A DNA stretch of 64,000 nucleotides from Poa pratensis (GCA_947311845.1 CAMZMU010000081.1:2692524-2756523); one strand, 5' to 3'. Counted from the stretch's first letter, positions 1 through 10,250 are shown. Program-made: numbers and translations. The notes: generated by a model from the sequence alone, not told the origin.

Positions 1-1484
1 TTTATGGGTGATGATTATGTGGCTTTATCATTTGGCTTTACTTTCTCCAGGGAAATCATATCCTTGAGAAACACCATAAATCTCCATGTGGCTTACTTAT
101 TAGTTGGTTATAGAAGAATGTATGTGTATTTTATGACATCAATTTTCCCTATGCATATAATAAGAATTTGTTGACAAGATTGCAAGGCTTGTCACCAAAT
201 TACTTTGTATATTCACGTGGCTGAGATGTGCTGGATTATCTGACCTTCTGTTTATTTGTATGTGACACTCAATTGTTTGAGCATACAAAAGTGAGTTGTT
301 AACAAGGTTGCAAAACTTGTTATCAAACTACTTCTATATAACACGAACCTTGGAATATCACACTATTTCTAGAGAGATTTAATAGAATAGATTCTGATAT
401 AAGAGTTTCCAAATTCTCTATGATAGATTGCATAGTACTTCTATGCCAACCTAAGAAATCCTTCTGCAAAACTTCTTGTCATAGTTCTACCTTTCGTGTG
501 GGTTGCTTCTCTTGCAAAATGACTTCGAGAATATTGGGAGATAAGAAGATAAGATGGTCTAGACAAAGTAAGAAGATCTAGATTAAGATTTAGTTTAGGC
601 TTTTATTCTCCTTCTTGCACTTCTCCTCTTCTTTCCTTTAAGATATGTACATATTCGATAAAAGATGTGATATTACCTTTCATATTAGTTCATCTAGGAA
701 AGGTTGTACCATGTTATTCTTCCATTTGTTATATCTAAAGATACTTTAGTTGTTGAATGTCCAATTGAAATAGAGATGTGTAGTGGTTATGAAATGATGT
801 CTTAAGATGATAAGTTGAGAAGAGGTTCTCTTAGTGTATTAGATTCTCATATACTCATATGTGAATGGTGGAATGAGATGATGAGCATATATAGATGTGT
901 TCTTGGAATTTAATGCTTTAAATCATACCCATTGTTTGATTTATAGGGTGTCATATTTTTACTTGTGATCAGAATATTTGAGAATAGATAAGATCAGACT
1001 TGAAGTTTATCGCACTAACATTGATGACTAAGTCTAATTCACCAACATTAGCGAATCCTCGACTTTAGTTAAACAAGTTTGGTTAAAGCTTTTTAATTAT
1101 TCGACATCTACGAGCATTCTCAACTAGCCTTTCGAGTGTTGGTCGGACACTCTATGACTTCGTTGAAAAAGTTTTAAATTTTCCCATATTTTCAGATGCA
1201 TGCTATGCAAATGCACAAATCTAATTTAGCTCCTTTCTACTCTCTGAACTACGGGTCATTACAAGTGTCTCCCTTTGAGGGTTTAAACCCAAGTTCTTTT
1301 TAACTTTGTGTTCAACCTTCCTTGAGTTCCATGCATGCAGGCGCTTGCTTTATCCTATATCCTATATGGAGCCTTGTCCAATCTACATACATAATGCGGC
1401 TTGTGGTATCTTCGTAGCCAGGTGGTTGGCTCTTGTGGTCTTTTTCGTCTAGAAACATCGTGTAGAAACACATTCTGACCATCA
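1..1484. other. AT-rich intergenic DNA without a recognisable gene
   Basis: No open frame here resembles a known protein, and no RNA gene is visible. Two imperfect ~41-bp direct repeats lie at about 171-211 and 298-338; each contains a short hairpin (stems 173-178/188-193 and 301-306/316-321). The composition suits decayed transposon or intergenic DNA. I see nothing else to annotate. Confidence 0.5.
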
Positions 1485-1487
1485 AAT

Positions 1488-2330
1488 CACTAGGAAAAAG
1501 TGGCCTTTGCCACGATTTGCCCTGTCGTCCGTGGTAGATGGACACCGTCTACCACATATTTTGCGGATTTTTTGTAGTTTTCGTGGTAGATCTGCACCAT
1601 CTACCACGTTATGTCGAAATCGTGGTCTATGCTGGGCCGGATGCTTTAGTGGGCGATGACTAGCACCACCTACCATGGTCTACACGAGTTATTCGTGATA
1701 GACATTTAGTTGTCTTTCATATTTTTGATTGCCTGTGCAACGTTGAGACACCCTCGCGGTCATGTGAAGTTGGTGGGTCCATGATGTCATTGTCTCCGAA
1801 TACTCGTTATCGCTTCTAGCTGAGTTTTTTTTGTTGCTCTGTTACATGAAGGTCACGCGATGCAGGTCTACCCGTTGTTCCACCATGTTATTGTCTCAGA
1901 AGGATTGTTTGATTCTCATGATTGCATCTAGCTTACTTTTTCCGGGTGCTCTGTTACTTGAAGGTTTCACAATGCAGGTCTAGCCGGTGGTTTCATCATG
2001 TCAGTGTCTCTGAATGATTTTTTGATACTAGTGATCAATTCTAGCTTACTTTTTTTGATTGCTCCCGCTACATGAAGGTTGCGCGATGCAGATTTGGACG
2101 GTGGTTTCACCATGTCAGTGCGTCAGAAGGATTGTGTGATACTCTTGATCGATTCTAGCTGAACTATTTTTTCGATTGCTCCTATTACTTGAAGGTTGCG
2201 CGATTCAGGTCTAGCCGGTGGTTAATTATACCATGACAGTGTCTCCGAAAAATTGTTTGATACTCCTGATCGATTCTAGCTCACATTTTTTTGCCGTTGC
2301 TCCCGTTATTCGTGATTGCTGGCTAATTGA
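1488..2330 (+). mobile_element. One terminus of a CACTA (En/Spm) DNA transposon
   Basis: The sequence CACTAGGAAAAAGTGG at 1488 matches the terminal motif of plant CACTA elements, which start CACTA and are rich in subterminal repeats. The three bases before it (aat, 1485-1487) would be the target duplication, but no reverse-complement end (TTTTTCCTAGTG) is visible in the window, so this cannot be tested. Just inside are two copies of a GTGGTAGAT...TCTACCAC hairpin (near 1541 and 1584), followed by a tandem array. No transposase frame is present. It is either a truncated or non-autonomous end, or the other end was lost when later elements inserted. Confidence 0.5.
1745..2330. repeat. Tandem array, period 112-121 bp, about 4.5 units
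   Basis: The motif ctagct recurs at 1816, 1928, 2041, 2155 and 2276, giving spacings of 112, 113, 114 and 121 bp. Each unit carries in order a T-rich tract, a gctcccgttac-like segment, atgaaggttgcgcgatgcag, a ccggtggtttcaccatg-like segment and a gatactcttgatcgatt-like tail. Units differ by scattered substitutions, so the array is not freshly made. It lies inside the presumed CACTA terminus, where subterminal repeats are expected, but this period is long for such repeats. Confidence 0.7.
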
Positions 2331-2419
2331 CATTAGCACGAACCCGCCTGCTAATTTGACATATTTAAACTTGATTGAGGGACACTGCCTCATTGTCATA
2401 ATTTTACACTGTATGAAAA

Positions 2420-2506
2420 AATGTTTTACAAAAAGGATTCGAACACGTGACCTCGGTACAGGTGAAAATTGTGCGCCTTATCACTACGTCGACAACCCGA
2501 TTCAGT
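2420..2506 (-). repeat. tRNA-like sequence, possible SINE fragment
   Basis: On the minus strand a box-B-like GTGTTCGAATCC (about 2434-2445) follows, at tRNA-like spacing, a weak box-A-like tagtgataagg, with ggttgtcgacg before it. This fits the head of a tRNA-derived SINE or a decayed tRNA copy. A complete cloverleaf is not convincing, and no flanking duplication or tail was identified. Low confidence. Confidence 0.3.
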
Positions 2507-2828
2507 AAATCTGATGGTAAGTTGGCTATAATCACTACTTTTTTGTGTCTTATAAGTGACTTTTTGCATAATAGTATATGTTTGTCAAGAGGAGCTTGAT
2601 TTGTGAAAATTGTGAGCAGCCGAGAATTCAAAACAAAAAAAAAAACTTATGGAGGTAATATTGAGAAATTATTTTATCTATTATCTCCTGTTTCTTGAGT
2701 ATAATGATTTGGTCACAAAGATACCAGATTGCTCGAGTTTGCAACACGATACAAGAACTATTAACAGACTTAGTGGCCCAGGGAAGGAATGAATTTGGGG
2801 ATGAAAAACTTGAATATGGGTGCGAGAC

Positions 2829-3020
2829 GAGTAAATGGCACCGGCGGTCACACAACCCGTCGGACATGTGCACTTAAGTCACACATCTGGAAAACCGGAT
2901 TATTTGGTCACACAACTGAACTTTCGGTGCACTTTAGTCAAAAACCGGACATGCTAGTTTTGATGGATACTTTTTCGGAAACCCCCTCGGGTAACATTAG
3001 GAGGGCGGTATTGCAAAAAT
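2829..3020 (+). repeat. Left terminal inverted repeat of the Pack-MULE
   Basis: This segment pairs with 4225-4407 on the opposite strand. Shared blocks include ggtcacacaac, aaaaccggattatttggtc, cggtgcactttagtcaaaa and aaccccctcgggtaacat. The first half carries an additional ~36 bp (around 2855-2890) relative to the right repeat. Confidence 0.85.
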
Positions 3021-3037
3021 CCTGACGTACGCGCGCC

Positions 3038-3916
3038 ATGCAGGTGTTCGATGAAATGCCACGCAGGACCGTGGTGTCGGGAGCACGCCCAAGAGGGCGG
3101 TGGCGGCGGCTCGGGCGAGCAGGGGCGGCGCCCGGCCGGCGCATATGGGGCACGGCGGCGGCGCCCTGCGGCTCGGGCGAGCAGGAGCACGAGCAGGGAC
3201 GGCCGGCCGGCGCTCGGGCGAGCAGGGGCGCGCGGCGGCGGGGGCACGAGCAGGGGCGGCGCCCGGCCGGCACATCTGGGGCGCGGCGGCGGCGCCCTGC
3301 GGCTCGGGCGAGCATGAGCGCGAGCAGGGACGGCCGGCCGACCCTCGGGCGTGCAGGGGCGCAGCGGCGGTGGCGCCCGGCGGCTCGGCGAGCAGGGGCG
3401 GCGCGGCCTCTGGTTGCTGCTCCCGTCGAGCGAGCACGCCTTCGGTACCCTCGCGCTCGTCCGCCTCCCTCAAATTGCGCCAACGCACCGGGCAGCAGAT
3501 CGAGCAGCTGGCCTTCATCGAGCGCGCCACCTGCTGGAGCGGCGCTAGTCCTTGACACCGGAGTTGAGCCGGATGAAGTACTTCTGCGTGTGGCTGGCGA
3601 CCTGCGTCGGCCTCCGGCTCATCACGAAGTTGCGGCGCAGCCTCCTCTTCCAAATAATGAATTTGCCCAGCAACAGCAACCAGCTGTAGAAACGAATACA
3701 ACGATTCAGCTAGCAACCCTTGGCAAAAACAGATCGGATGAAAAAGTAGTACACTAGTCGTGTGAACAAGGGACTGCCACCTCCGAGGCCCGTCGTGAAG
3801 CAGATCGTGCGCACCTCACTCTGCTCCAGGCGCTCCGCGCGTGGCCAACCGCACCGCCTCGCGGTGCCCGACGGTTCGGGCGAGCAGGGGCGTGCCATTT
3901 CGTCCAACACCTGCAT
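3038..3916. repeat. GC-rich Pack-MULE core with inner inverted and direct repeats
   Basis: The core opens with atgcaggtgttcgatgaaat (3038, plus), and a near copy, atgcaggtgttggacgaaat, reads from 3916 on the minus strand. The plus copy translates as QVFDEMPRRTVVS, a typical pentatricopeptide-repeat motif, so this ~30-bp inner inverted repeat may derive from a PPR gene. Between them, a ~90-bp block starting ggggcggcgcccggccgg recurs at 3122 and 3253 (period 131), rich in cgggcgagca and cggccggcc. Several long open frames cross the core on both strands, but they reflect GC bias and lack conserved domains. Confidence 0.6.
3545..3647 (-). pseudogene. Captured fragment of a SHAQKYF-class R1-MYB gene
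   Basis: Read on the minus strand, 3647 to 3548 encodes [19 protein letters not shown] followed by IRLNSGVKD. This is the third helix of the single MYB repeat in plant DIVARICATA/I-box-type MYB factors, whose signature is SHAQKYF (here SHTQKYF). The next codon is TAG (3545-3547), followed by RRSS in the same frame, where intact relatives read KDKRR; a single base change therefore closed the frame. No first or second MYB helix is present upstream, so this is a single-exon scrap, not a gene. It sits inside the Pack-MULE, which explains how it got here. The donor gene is not in the window. Confidence 0.8.
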
Positions 3917-4224
3917 TTTTTTGCAATAATGAATGCCCGTGGGTTGCCACGGTCATTATTTATTTTCATCCTTACAAGAATATTAAATAAAACAAATGTA
4001 TCATTATTCATCACATTTATCAATAATTTCACCAGGGACAGTTTGGATTTAATTGAGTTTTTGGTTTTTTCTGATGGGTTTTTCCCCATTTTCAGGTGGT
4101 TGGATGAGGTGGGGGGAGAGATAGGAACATAAGGAGTTATCTGCAAATGTGTAATGTGGGTGTTCCTGTCCGTTAGAAATAAATCGAACGATCCTGGATG
4201 AAAGATGGCAGGCACACCATCATT

Positions 4225-4407
4225 ACCAACTGTGGTTTTTATAGGAGTAGAGAAATGCCCTCCTAGTGTTACCCGAGGGGGTTTCTGAAAAAGTTCCCAT
4301 CAAAACCCGATGATGTGTCCGGGTTTTGACTAAAGTGCACCGAAAATTCAGTTGTGTGACCAAATAATCCGGTTTTCCAGTTGTGTGACCGCTAGTGACA
4401 TTTACTC
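4225..4407 (-). repeat. Right terminal inverted repeat of the Pack-MULE
   Basis: Reverse complement of the left repeat, ending exactly at the 9-bp duplication 4408-4416. It has a short extra block (cacatcatcgggttttga on the minus strand) where the left repeat reads catgctagttttga. Confidence 0.85.
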
Positions 4408-4416
4408 GTGCGAGAC

Positions 4417-4813
4417 AATTGTCCATTAGCTAGATGGGTCTACAATGATCTAAAAATAGACCAGTTATTATAGGAAATTTTCTTTTTTCGTACGCACTAG
4501 TCTCCTAGAGAAGGAAGAATATGGGGATGGATTGGTGTGTCAATTAGCTAAGATGGGTCTAAAATGATGTATTAGAAATTTTAAACCATGATGGATCCCC
4601 TTTCGTGGAGAGAGGTGGAGAGGATAATTGGAAACTTCCTTTAAGAATAACACGGGGAGCATCTGATCTGATTTGTCGTACAAATCGAATCAGCCACACC
4701 TATGCGCGTCAGCTAAACTACATATGCGCTGATCCACCTCCACCAAACTTCTCTGCTCCTTGTAGACCGCCAACTTCAACCAGATCACCTCATGAGAACT
4801 CCAGACATGTGTG
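4417..4813. other. Intergenic / 3' flank of the phospholipase gene
   Basis: AT-rich sequence between the Pack-MULE and the stop codon of the phospholipase A2 gene. It probably includes that gene's 3' untranslated region. A near-duplicate ~26-bp segment (attagcta..gatgggtcta) occurs near 4424 and 4541. No coding frame is supported. Confidence 0.5.
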
Positions 4814-5659
4814 CTACGGTACTCTGTGCAGGATTCTCTCGGCGTACACCGCGGCCTCGATGATCGACGTGATCTCGTCGGCGACGTCAGTCGCGTTGCA
4901 CCGGTTCCCCTCGAACGTCCTGAACACGATCTCCTCGCCGCCTCCCGCCGCCACCACCACCGCCGCCGTCCTCACCGTGGCCACGCAGTCCAGCAGGCTC
5001 TGGTTGCACCACATGTTGAGGTAGTCGTCTGCAGTGAAATATGAATGTTTGATACGCGGGTGATATATGATGTCGAAAACACCTGAGTTCAGAGTTCAGA
5101 CACGCGGGTGATATATGATGTTACTATAACAATATACGTACTGTCGGTGGTGTTGACGCAGGCGTCGTGGAGCATGCAGCAGGTGTCGAGGGCGTCGCAG
5201 GGCGCCTCCCCGGGGCACCCAGTGTACGACACACCGCAGTACTTGCCGTACCGCATCAACGGAGCCTCTGTTGATCGGCATATACATGTATTACACGCGC
5301 GTTGATCAACCTGTCCAAACGTACGGATCAGAACGGATATGGGTCGACTGACGTACCTATGGTACCCGTGCAGTATGCGGACTCGCAGGTTCTGCTGCAC
5401 TGCTGCGTGAACGAGAAAGACAGTGAGTCGGTAAGAAATAATCAGCTGCAAGTATAAGAGAAGATCAATGGATATCTTGCTTGTGATCTGAAATCAAGAT
5501 GGATTGCATGCGCGAGCTTGTAAGACATACCGAGGAGGAGTCGTCGCCGGCGCTAGACGGCGGTGGCGCGCCAAAGATGCCGAGGGCCAGCGAGCGGTAG
5601 ACGGCGGCGAGCAGGAGGGCGAGAGGGAGAAGACGACGGGCGTGCATCTTCACCGTCAT
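4814..5659 (-). CDS. Secretory phospholipase A2 (plant sPLA2), 4 exons
   Basis: Hydrolyses the sn-2 acyl ester of phospholipids to a free fatty acid and a lysophospholipid; plant sPLA2s are small, Ca2+-dependent, disulfide-rich proteins of the secretory pathway. Minus-strand exons are 5531-5659, 5357-5402, 5142-5267 and 4814-5028, all with GT-AG borders and consistent phases (0, 1, 1), giving 171 residues, within the family range. Residues 1-26 form a signal peptide with a hydrophobic LLPLALLLAAV core. The mature part has 12 cysteines, the Ca2+-binding loop YGKYCGVSYTGCPG and the active-site block CCMLHDACV with the His-Asp pair. Three N-glycosylation sequons (NTT, NQS, NAT) are present. A second Met at codon 5 is an alternative start. 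Exon 2 could begin 3 nt later at a second AG. The frame is open throughout, and the gene lies 406 bp from the Pack-MULE. It most resembles grass PLA2 paralogues; which one I cannot say. Confidence 0.9.
5054..5121. repeat. 20-bp direct repeat in phospholipase intron 3
   Basis: The sequence acgcgggtgatatatgatgt occurs at 5054-5073 and again at 5102-5121, 48 bp apart, inside the intron between exons 3 and 4 (5029-5141). This looks like a small local duplication with no evident function. Confidence 0.8.
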
Positions 5660-5720
5660 GGTTTGTACAAAAGAAGTATAGGGAAGCTAGCAAGCTCTAA
5701 CTATTGTTCGATTTAGTACA

Positions 5721-5732
5721 CATGCATGCATG
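5721..5732. promoter_or_regulatory. RY-type motif upstream of the phospholipase gene
   Basis: CATGCATGCATG, a self-complementary run containing the RY element CATGCATG, lies 62 bp upstream of the phospholipase start codon. B3-domain factors such as ABI3/FUS3 bind RY elements in seed genes. Its role here is inference from sequence and position only. No convincing TATA box was found between it and the ATG. Confidence 0.35.
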
Positions 5733-6121
5733 ATCGGTGCTTTTTAGCTCTCGACGAAGCGATAATGTTAGTTATAGCTTGGTGGCGGTTTGGCGGCACC
5801 AATGGGCGTTGGGAATTAGGAGGGGTTAGCTCAAGTGTTCAACAGCGACTTCACAATGCTACTATGATAACGAAGTATTCAAAAGGACGGGAGCATGTAG
5901 GAGTAGCACAGTATCATGCGACTTCGGATGAACCAGTTGCGTATGAGAGACGGAGCGTCGTGTAGCTAAATGTCAAGCAGAGAAATCTTTGATTGATTGA
6001 TCTGTTAGCTCAACGGCCTCAACGGTTTCGTTGGTTCGTACGTCTTGTTTCCCCTTAGGGATGCATGTAATGGGACCTTGAAATCTTGAATACGGGATGG
6101 CAGTTGCGATGATCAATTTAA

Positions 6122-6907
6122 GGCATCTCTTACCTCCCTAAAAATTTAGACGAGTAACAGGTGGAGTAAATTTAGACGGGTAAAATTGTCTTCAAATTCA
6201 CTCGAGTAAGCCCTAGTCCCTTAAATTTGAATTTGAGATATCGGTTAGGTTTAGAGGAGGAAAATTTTACCCCTCTAAATTTACTCACTCGGATTATGTC
6301 ATCTAGTTGCATGTGCAACTCATGTGTAATCCATGTGCACTGAGAAAATTTTAGTTGCAACTCATGTTTAACTGGAAAATCTCAGTTGCAACTCATGTGC
6401 AACCATGTGTAACTAGGAAAATTTCATTTATAACTCATGTGCACGCATGGCAACGCCGGCGGCTGTGCACGCGCACACAACAGCAGCAGCACACATGCAC
6501 ACGCGCACAATCAACAGCAGCACGCACAGACGCACATGCAAGAATAGCGTCGCGGAGGAGAGTTGATCGCAAAATGGTGCGGGAGGATGAACGACAACAC
6601 GGGCAAACGGCGGCATGGGGTCAAAAGAGAGTACATGAGGTGAACGCCACGATTTTACGAAGTTCCTCGCTGCCGGCGAGATTCCGGCACCAGCAAGGGG
6701 CGCCGGAGTTGTGAGGGCGTTGGGGGTTGGCCAACGGCCGGGGGCGTGGTTTTCGGGCTTTCAGCAGCGACGGACAGGAGAAAATGAAGAATAAATTTTA
6801 AATGAGCAATATCGCGAGAGTAAAAAATAGGAAATTTGGGCGTCAAATTAAAATTCGAGGAGTAAAAAATTCCTCCTCTAAACGTTTGAGGGGCAGGTTA
6901 GATATGG
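6122..6907. mobile_element. Candidate non-autonomous DNA transposon, ~790 bp
   Basis: The ends are loosely inverted: the left reads GGCATCTCTTACCTCCC, and the right, on the minus strand, reads CCATATCTAACCTGCCC; ttaa flanks both (6118-6121 and 6908-6911). Inside each end lie related blocks (tttagaggagg/cctcctctaaa) that form further inverted repeats. The middle has degenerate repeats of actcatgtgcaac (6300-6440), then a CA-rich stretch. No transposase is encoded. The TTA/TTAA flank would suit a PIF/Harbinger-like element, but the TIR match is imperfect. The remaining flanks, 5733-6121 and 6908-7206, show no gene. Confidence 0.4.
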
Positions 6908-8783
6908 TTAACTCTTTATTTTGCTCATCTAATCCCTCGCAGTGGATCGGTTAGAAAGGCTTTTTAGCTCCCAAGCTCACCTACTCCTACCACACTAAAA
7001 CTTTAGGAAAAAGTAGTAAAACGTTGTAAACAATTCTGTTTTTTTTTTTGGAAATGTATTGAGTTTCGTGGTGAAATGACACTCGTGGTGCCTTGTGCAA
7101 AAAAATAAAAATGAGCGCCACGAATGTCACGAATTTTCATTCTATCAATTGTTTGTTTGTTTTTTCACGGTCGCCACGAATGTCATTTTGTTACGAAACT
7201 TTGCACACATGTAAAGAGTAAATGGCACTGGCGGTCACACAACTCGTCCGCTATGTGCACTTAATTCACACAACTGGAGAACGTGATTTTTTTGTTACAC
7301 AACTGGACTTGTGGTGCACGCAGGTCACAAACCCCACATGTCAGTCCGTTTTCCGTTGCAGGATGTAACACCCCGAAAATTTTAAACCAAATTTTAGTGG
7401 TGTTTTCTGACACCTGAAAAACTTTTTCTCTTTTACTAAATGTTTCTTCAAATCTTTTGAGGATGAATTGACTTGGGAATTGCTCCCTCAAGAATTTTCC
7501 CAGTGATCCACGAACCACTCCGTCAGCCGTGATAATTTTGATGCTTAGGTTTTCCCCCGGAAAACCCTAGCCCTAATTATCGAACCATTAAAACCCTTTT
7601 CTCCACCTACCAAAGGAAAGCCTATTTCCATAGCTAGAAAAATTCCACCAAAAATACCAAAGTACCCCATGTCCATATAAAGGCAACCCATGCAAAAATA
7701 CTGCATATTCCAATGCAATATTTCCAAGTTAGCCAATAATTTCAAAACTGCCATTTCTAGTCCTTAAATGTTTCAGTCAAGCTAGGCACCTCCAATAATT
7801 CTGATAAATTCAGGGAATGCATATTTTGGCATTTCCTACACTTCACCTTTTGGAGGCAAACCCATTTGAGCAACCTTTAGACCACTTCCTTTGTAAGCCC
7901 AAAATGATGCCATTTTGAGTTCTTCAAGCAAACCTACACCAAGAAAACTCCAATGACCTTGATACTTGGTGATCTTGACAACATGGCCCATAGACACACA
8001 AAGCCAGGAGGCCACCCCAAGGTGAAGCTTGGAACCTCATTTTCCTTAATCATGCCATTATTGTCATTTTTGGCCATCTTCTTGAAACCCAATTTTCCAT
8101 CACCCAAATGATCTCAAACTCCATAGACACTCTCCCCTGACCAAAATAACCCATGCCTAATTTTTGGGAATTTATTTGAGTTGTGTAAGACCCAGATCAT
8201 TTCATCGAACACCTTCGGTGGTTTTGTTTTTCTGAAAATCCTACTCTGCCAAGTGTTGGATCCGTGAGTGATTCTTGTTGGTAGGTGTTGTTCTCGTTGT
8301 TGTGAACCCAGTAGTGAAGATCGTTTTGCGTTTGGAGCATCTGTTTGTCGGGAACGCGCCCATGCCACTCATGGCGCGCTCTGGACGCCAGAATGCGCAT
8401 GCCGGCGACCTCCCCTGTTTCTCCTACCTCGCTGTCCCGCCGAGGAACGCCTTGGCCGAGCCCCCCTCCCCCTTGCTGCTCCGTTGCTCGGGCGAGCCAA
8501 GCCCAGACCAGCCCCCCCCCCCCCCCCCCCCCGTTCCCTCGCTCGCCACCTAGCCCTCTCTGGAGCACCGCCAAGCACTAGATGCCGCACCGCCCGTACA
8601 GTGCGCATCCAGGAGCTACCCGACGCACCGACGAAGCAGTACTCCTCGTGTCTCCCCTGTACCTCCAGCGCGGCGAGCTTATCCCCTCTCCTCCCTTATC
8701 CTTTCTGTGGCCACACGAACGCCGAGGTCGACGTGCTTCAATGGCGTCCACCACCACCGTACCCCTGCCCTCTCGCCCCCGGC

Positions 8784-8791
8784 TATATAAA
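8784..8791 (+). promoter_or_regulatory. TATA box of the LARD 5' LTR
   Basis: TATATAAA within gctatataaagcc, in a GC-rich setting about 1.42 kb into the LTR. Transcription would start near 8815, which sets the U3/R border. The same octamer is conserved at 16139-16146 in the 3' LTR. Confidence 0.75.
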
Positions 8792-9981
8792 GCCACCCCG
8801 AGCCCCTCTCTCGCTGCACCTCACTCCCTCTCCCTCTGGAACTTCTCTGCTAAGTTAATTGGAGGATCGACCTTGATTTCGGTCGAATCGACCGGAAACA
8901 TCGCCGCAGTTCCTCGGAACCTCACGAGCAACGTAGAGCGTCTTCGTCCAGTTAATTTGGTTCGGGAGGATCCCCTTGATCTCCTCTATCTCCCAGTGCA
9001 ACCAACAGAACAAGGGGTGCACGGTGCGCTCGTGTTCTTGCTCGACCGCCATTGCCGAGCCGCCAAGCTTCTGGAACTCGCGGGCGACGCATCCCCGGCT
9101 TCCCTCCCGTGCCCTGGACCCCTTCCCTGGGCGCGGTGATGCTCGTCGGGCCCGACGCCGCCGTCTCCCGGCGTTTCCGCGTGCGCAGCACCCATCGCCG
9201 GCGACCACCGTAGCTCTCCCGTGCGTCGACGACCGGAGGAAGAAGGAGCATGGGAGGGAAAAAGAAAAGAAAAGAGAAAGGATTTGTTTAAATCCTTGAC
9301 CCGGACCCACCTGTCAGGTTAAGTGGAAGCGCATTCGCGCATTTCCGCTTTCCCCACGCGAAGACGCATTCCTGGAAAAGACGGGAACAGCCCAGCCAGA
9401 TTCGGCCCACTCCGTTTTTTTTTTGGTGAGCGACAAATAGTTATCTTCCGCTCATCGTTATCTCTTGAACCGTAGCTCCGTTTGAGGCGATTCAAATTCC
9501 TAAATTCTTGTCTCGACACAACCTTTCCAGTGGTATGGATTCCACTTTGTTCCAAGATAGTTCTTGAGGTGCCCCTTATGTGGGTGCATTCTGGAGTTCC
9601 CGGAGAGCGGCTTTCGACCCCCGACGCCGCGAAACCACCCCGACCCTTCCAAGTCAAATGGATCCCCGCCTTCAGGCAAGCTAACCACTTGCTATGAGCA
9701 GCCCAGCAGTGTTTGTTTGTTTATTTGCTTATTACCATGCCGGGTGTTTATGTTTTTGTCTGTCTACTGTTATATTTATGCATGTCTGTTTGTTGTTCTT
9801 GTTTAGTATGAAACTTGTAATATTGCTCCTGCCGTGTTGCATATTATGTTGCATATTTATTTATCGTACTTGCTTGGTTATATTTTGTATTGTTAATATT
9901 TATCAAACACACGCCATTCTTGAGACAATGGACTGGGGGAACCGCCGCCGTCTCACTAAAATATTAACGTCGATCTGTGAT

Positions 9982-10250
9982 GGCGCTGGTCGGCGGAATC
10001 GCCGCCGTCATCACCCGGTCAGCGCAAACCACTTGAGCTACCTTTTTGTGTTGATCTGTGAAGGCGCTTGCCAGCGGAATCACTGCCACAGTCTTCCGGT
10101 TGACATTTCTTTTCTTTTGTCAAACGAGAAGGCGCTTGCCAGCGGAATCGCTGCCACAGTCATCCGGTTGAATTTTCTTTTATTTTTGTCGAACGAGAAG
10201 GCGCTGGTCGGTGGGTTCGCCGCCGTAGTCTTCCGGTTGACGTTTTTATT
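9982..10250 (+). repeat. Four-unit tandem repeat in the LARD LTR leader
   Basis: Units start ggcgct(g/t)g at 9982, 10063, 10131 and 10200 (spacings 81, 68, 69 bp). Each has an inverted-repeat-like gcggaatcgc(c/t)gcc core followed by a tcttccggttgac-type segment and a T-rich spacer with aacgagaa. The array is repeated at 17342-17610 in the 3' LTR. It lies downstream of the TATA box and so would be in the transcribed leader. Confidence 0.8.

Larger units (their letters stand above)
2829..4407. mobile_element. Mutator-like element (Pack-MULE), 1579 bp, non-autonomous
   Basis: A perfect 9-bp direct repeat gtgcgagac flanks the element (2820-2828 and 4408-4416), the hallmark of Mutator transposition. 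The terminal inverted repeats are ~180-200 bp (2829-3020 and 4225-4407), starting GAGTAAATGGCACCGG on the left and GAGTAAATGTCACTAG on the right, and differ by a ~36-bp indel. There is no MURA transposase. The interior is very GC-rich, unlike the AT-rich TIRs, and contains a MYB gene fragment and a PPR-like motif, so the element has captured host sequence. Its TIRs are related to those of the element at 7216-46167. Confidence 0.9.

Noticed and set aside
2938..3757. Several overlapping long frames on both strands in the Pack-MULE core
   Set aside because: Very GC-rich repeats leave few stop codons; the proteins are Arg/Ala/Pro-rich, and only the short MYB and PPR-like pieces have family support.
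8197..8858. Overlapping GC-rich frames near the LARD promoter, repeated at 15565-16213
   Set aside because: They lie in the U3/R zone around the TATA box, differ in frame between LTRs through indels, and show no domain.
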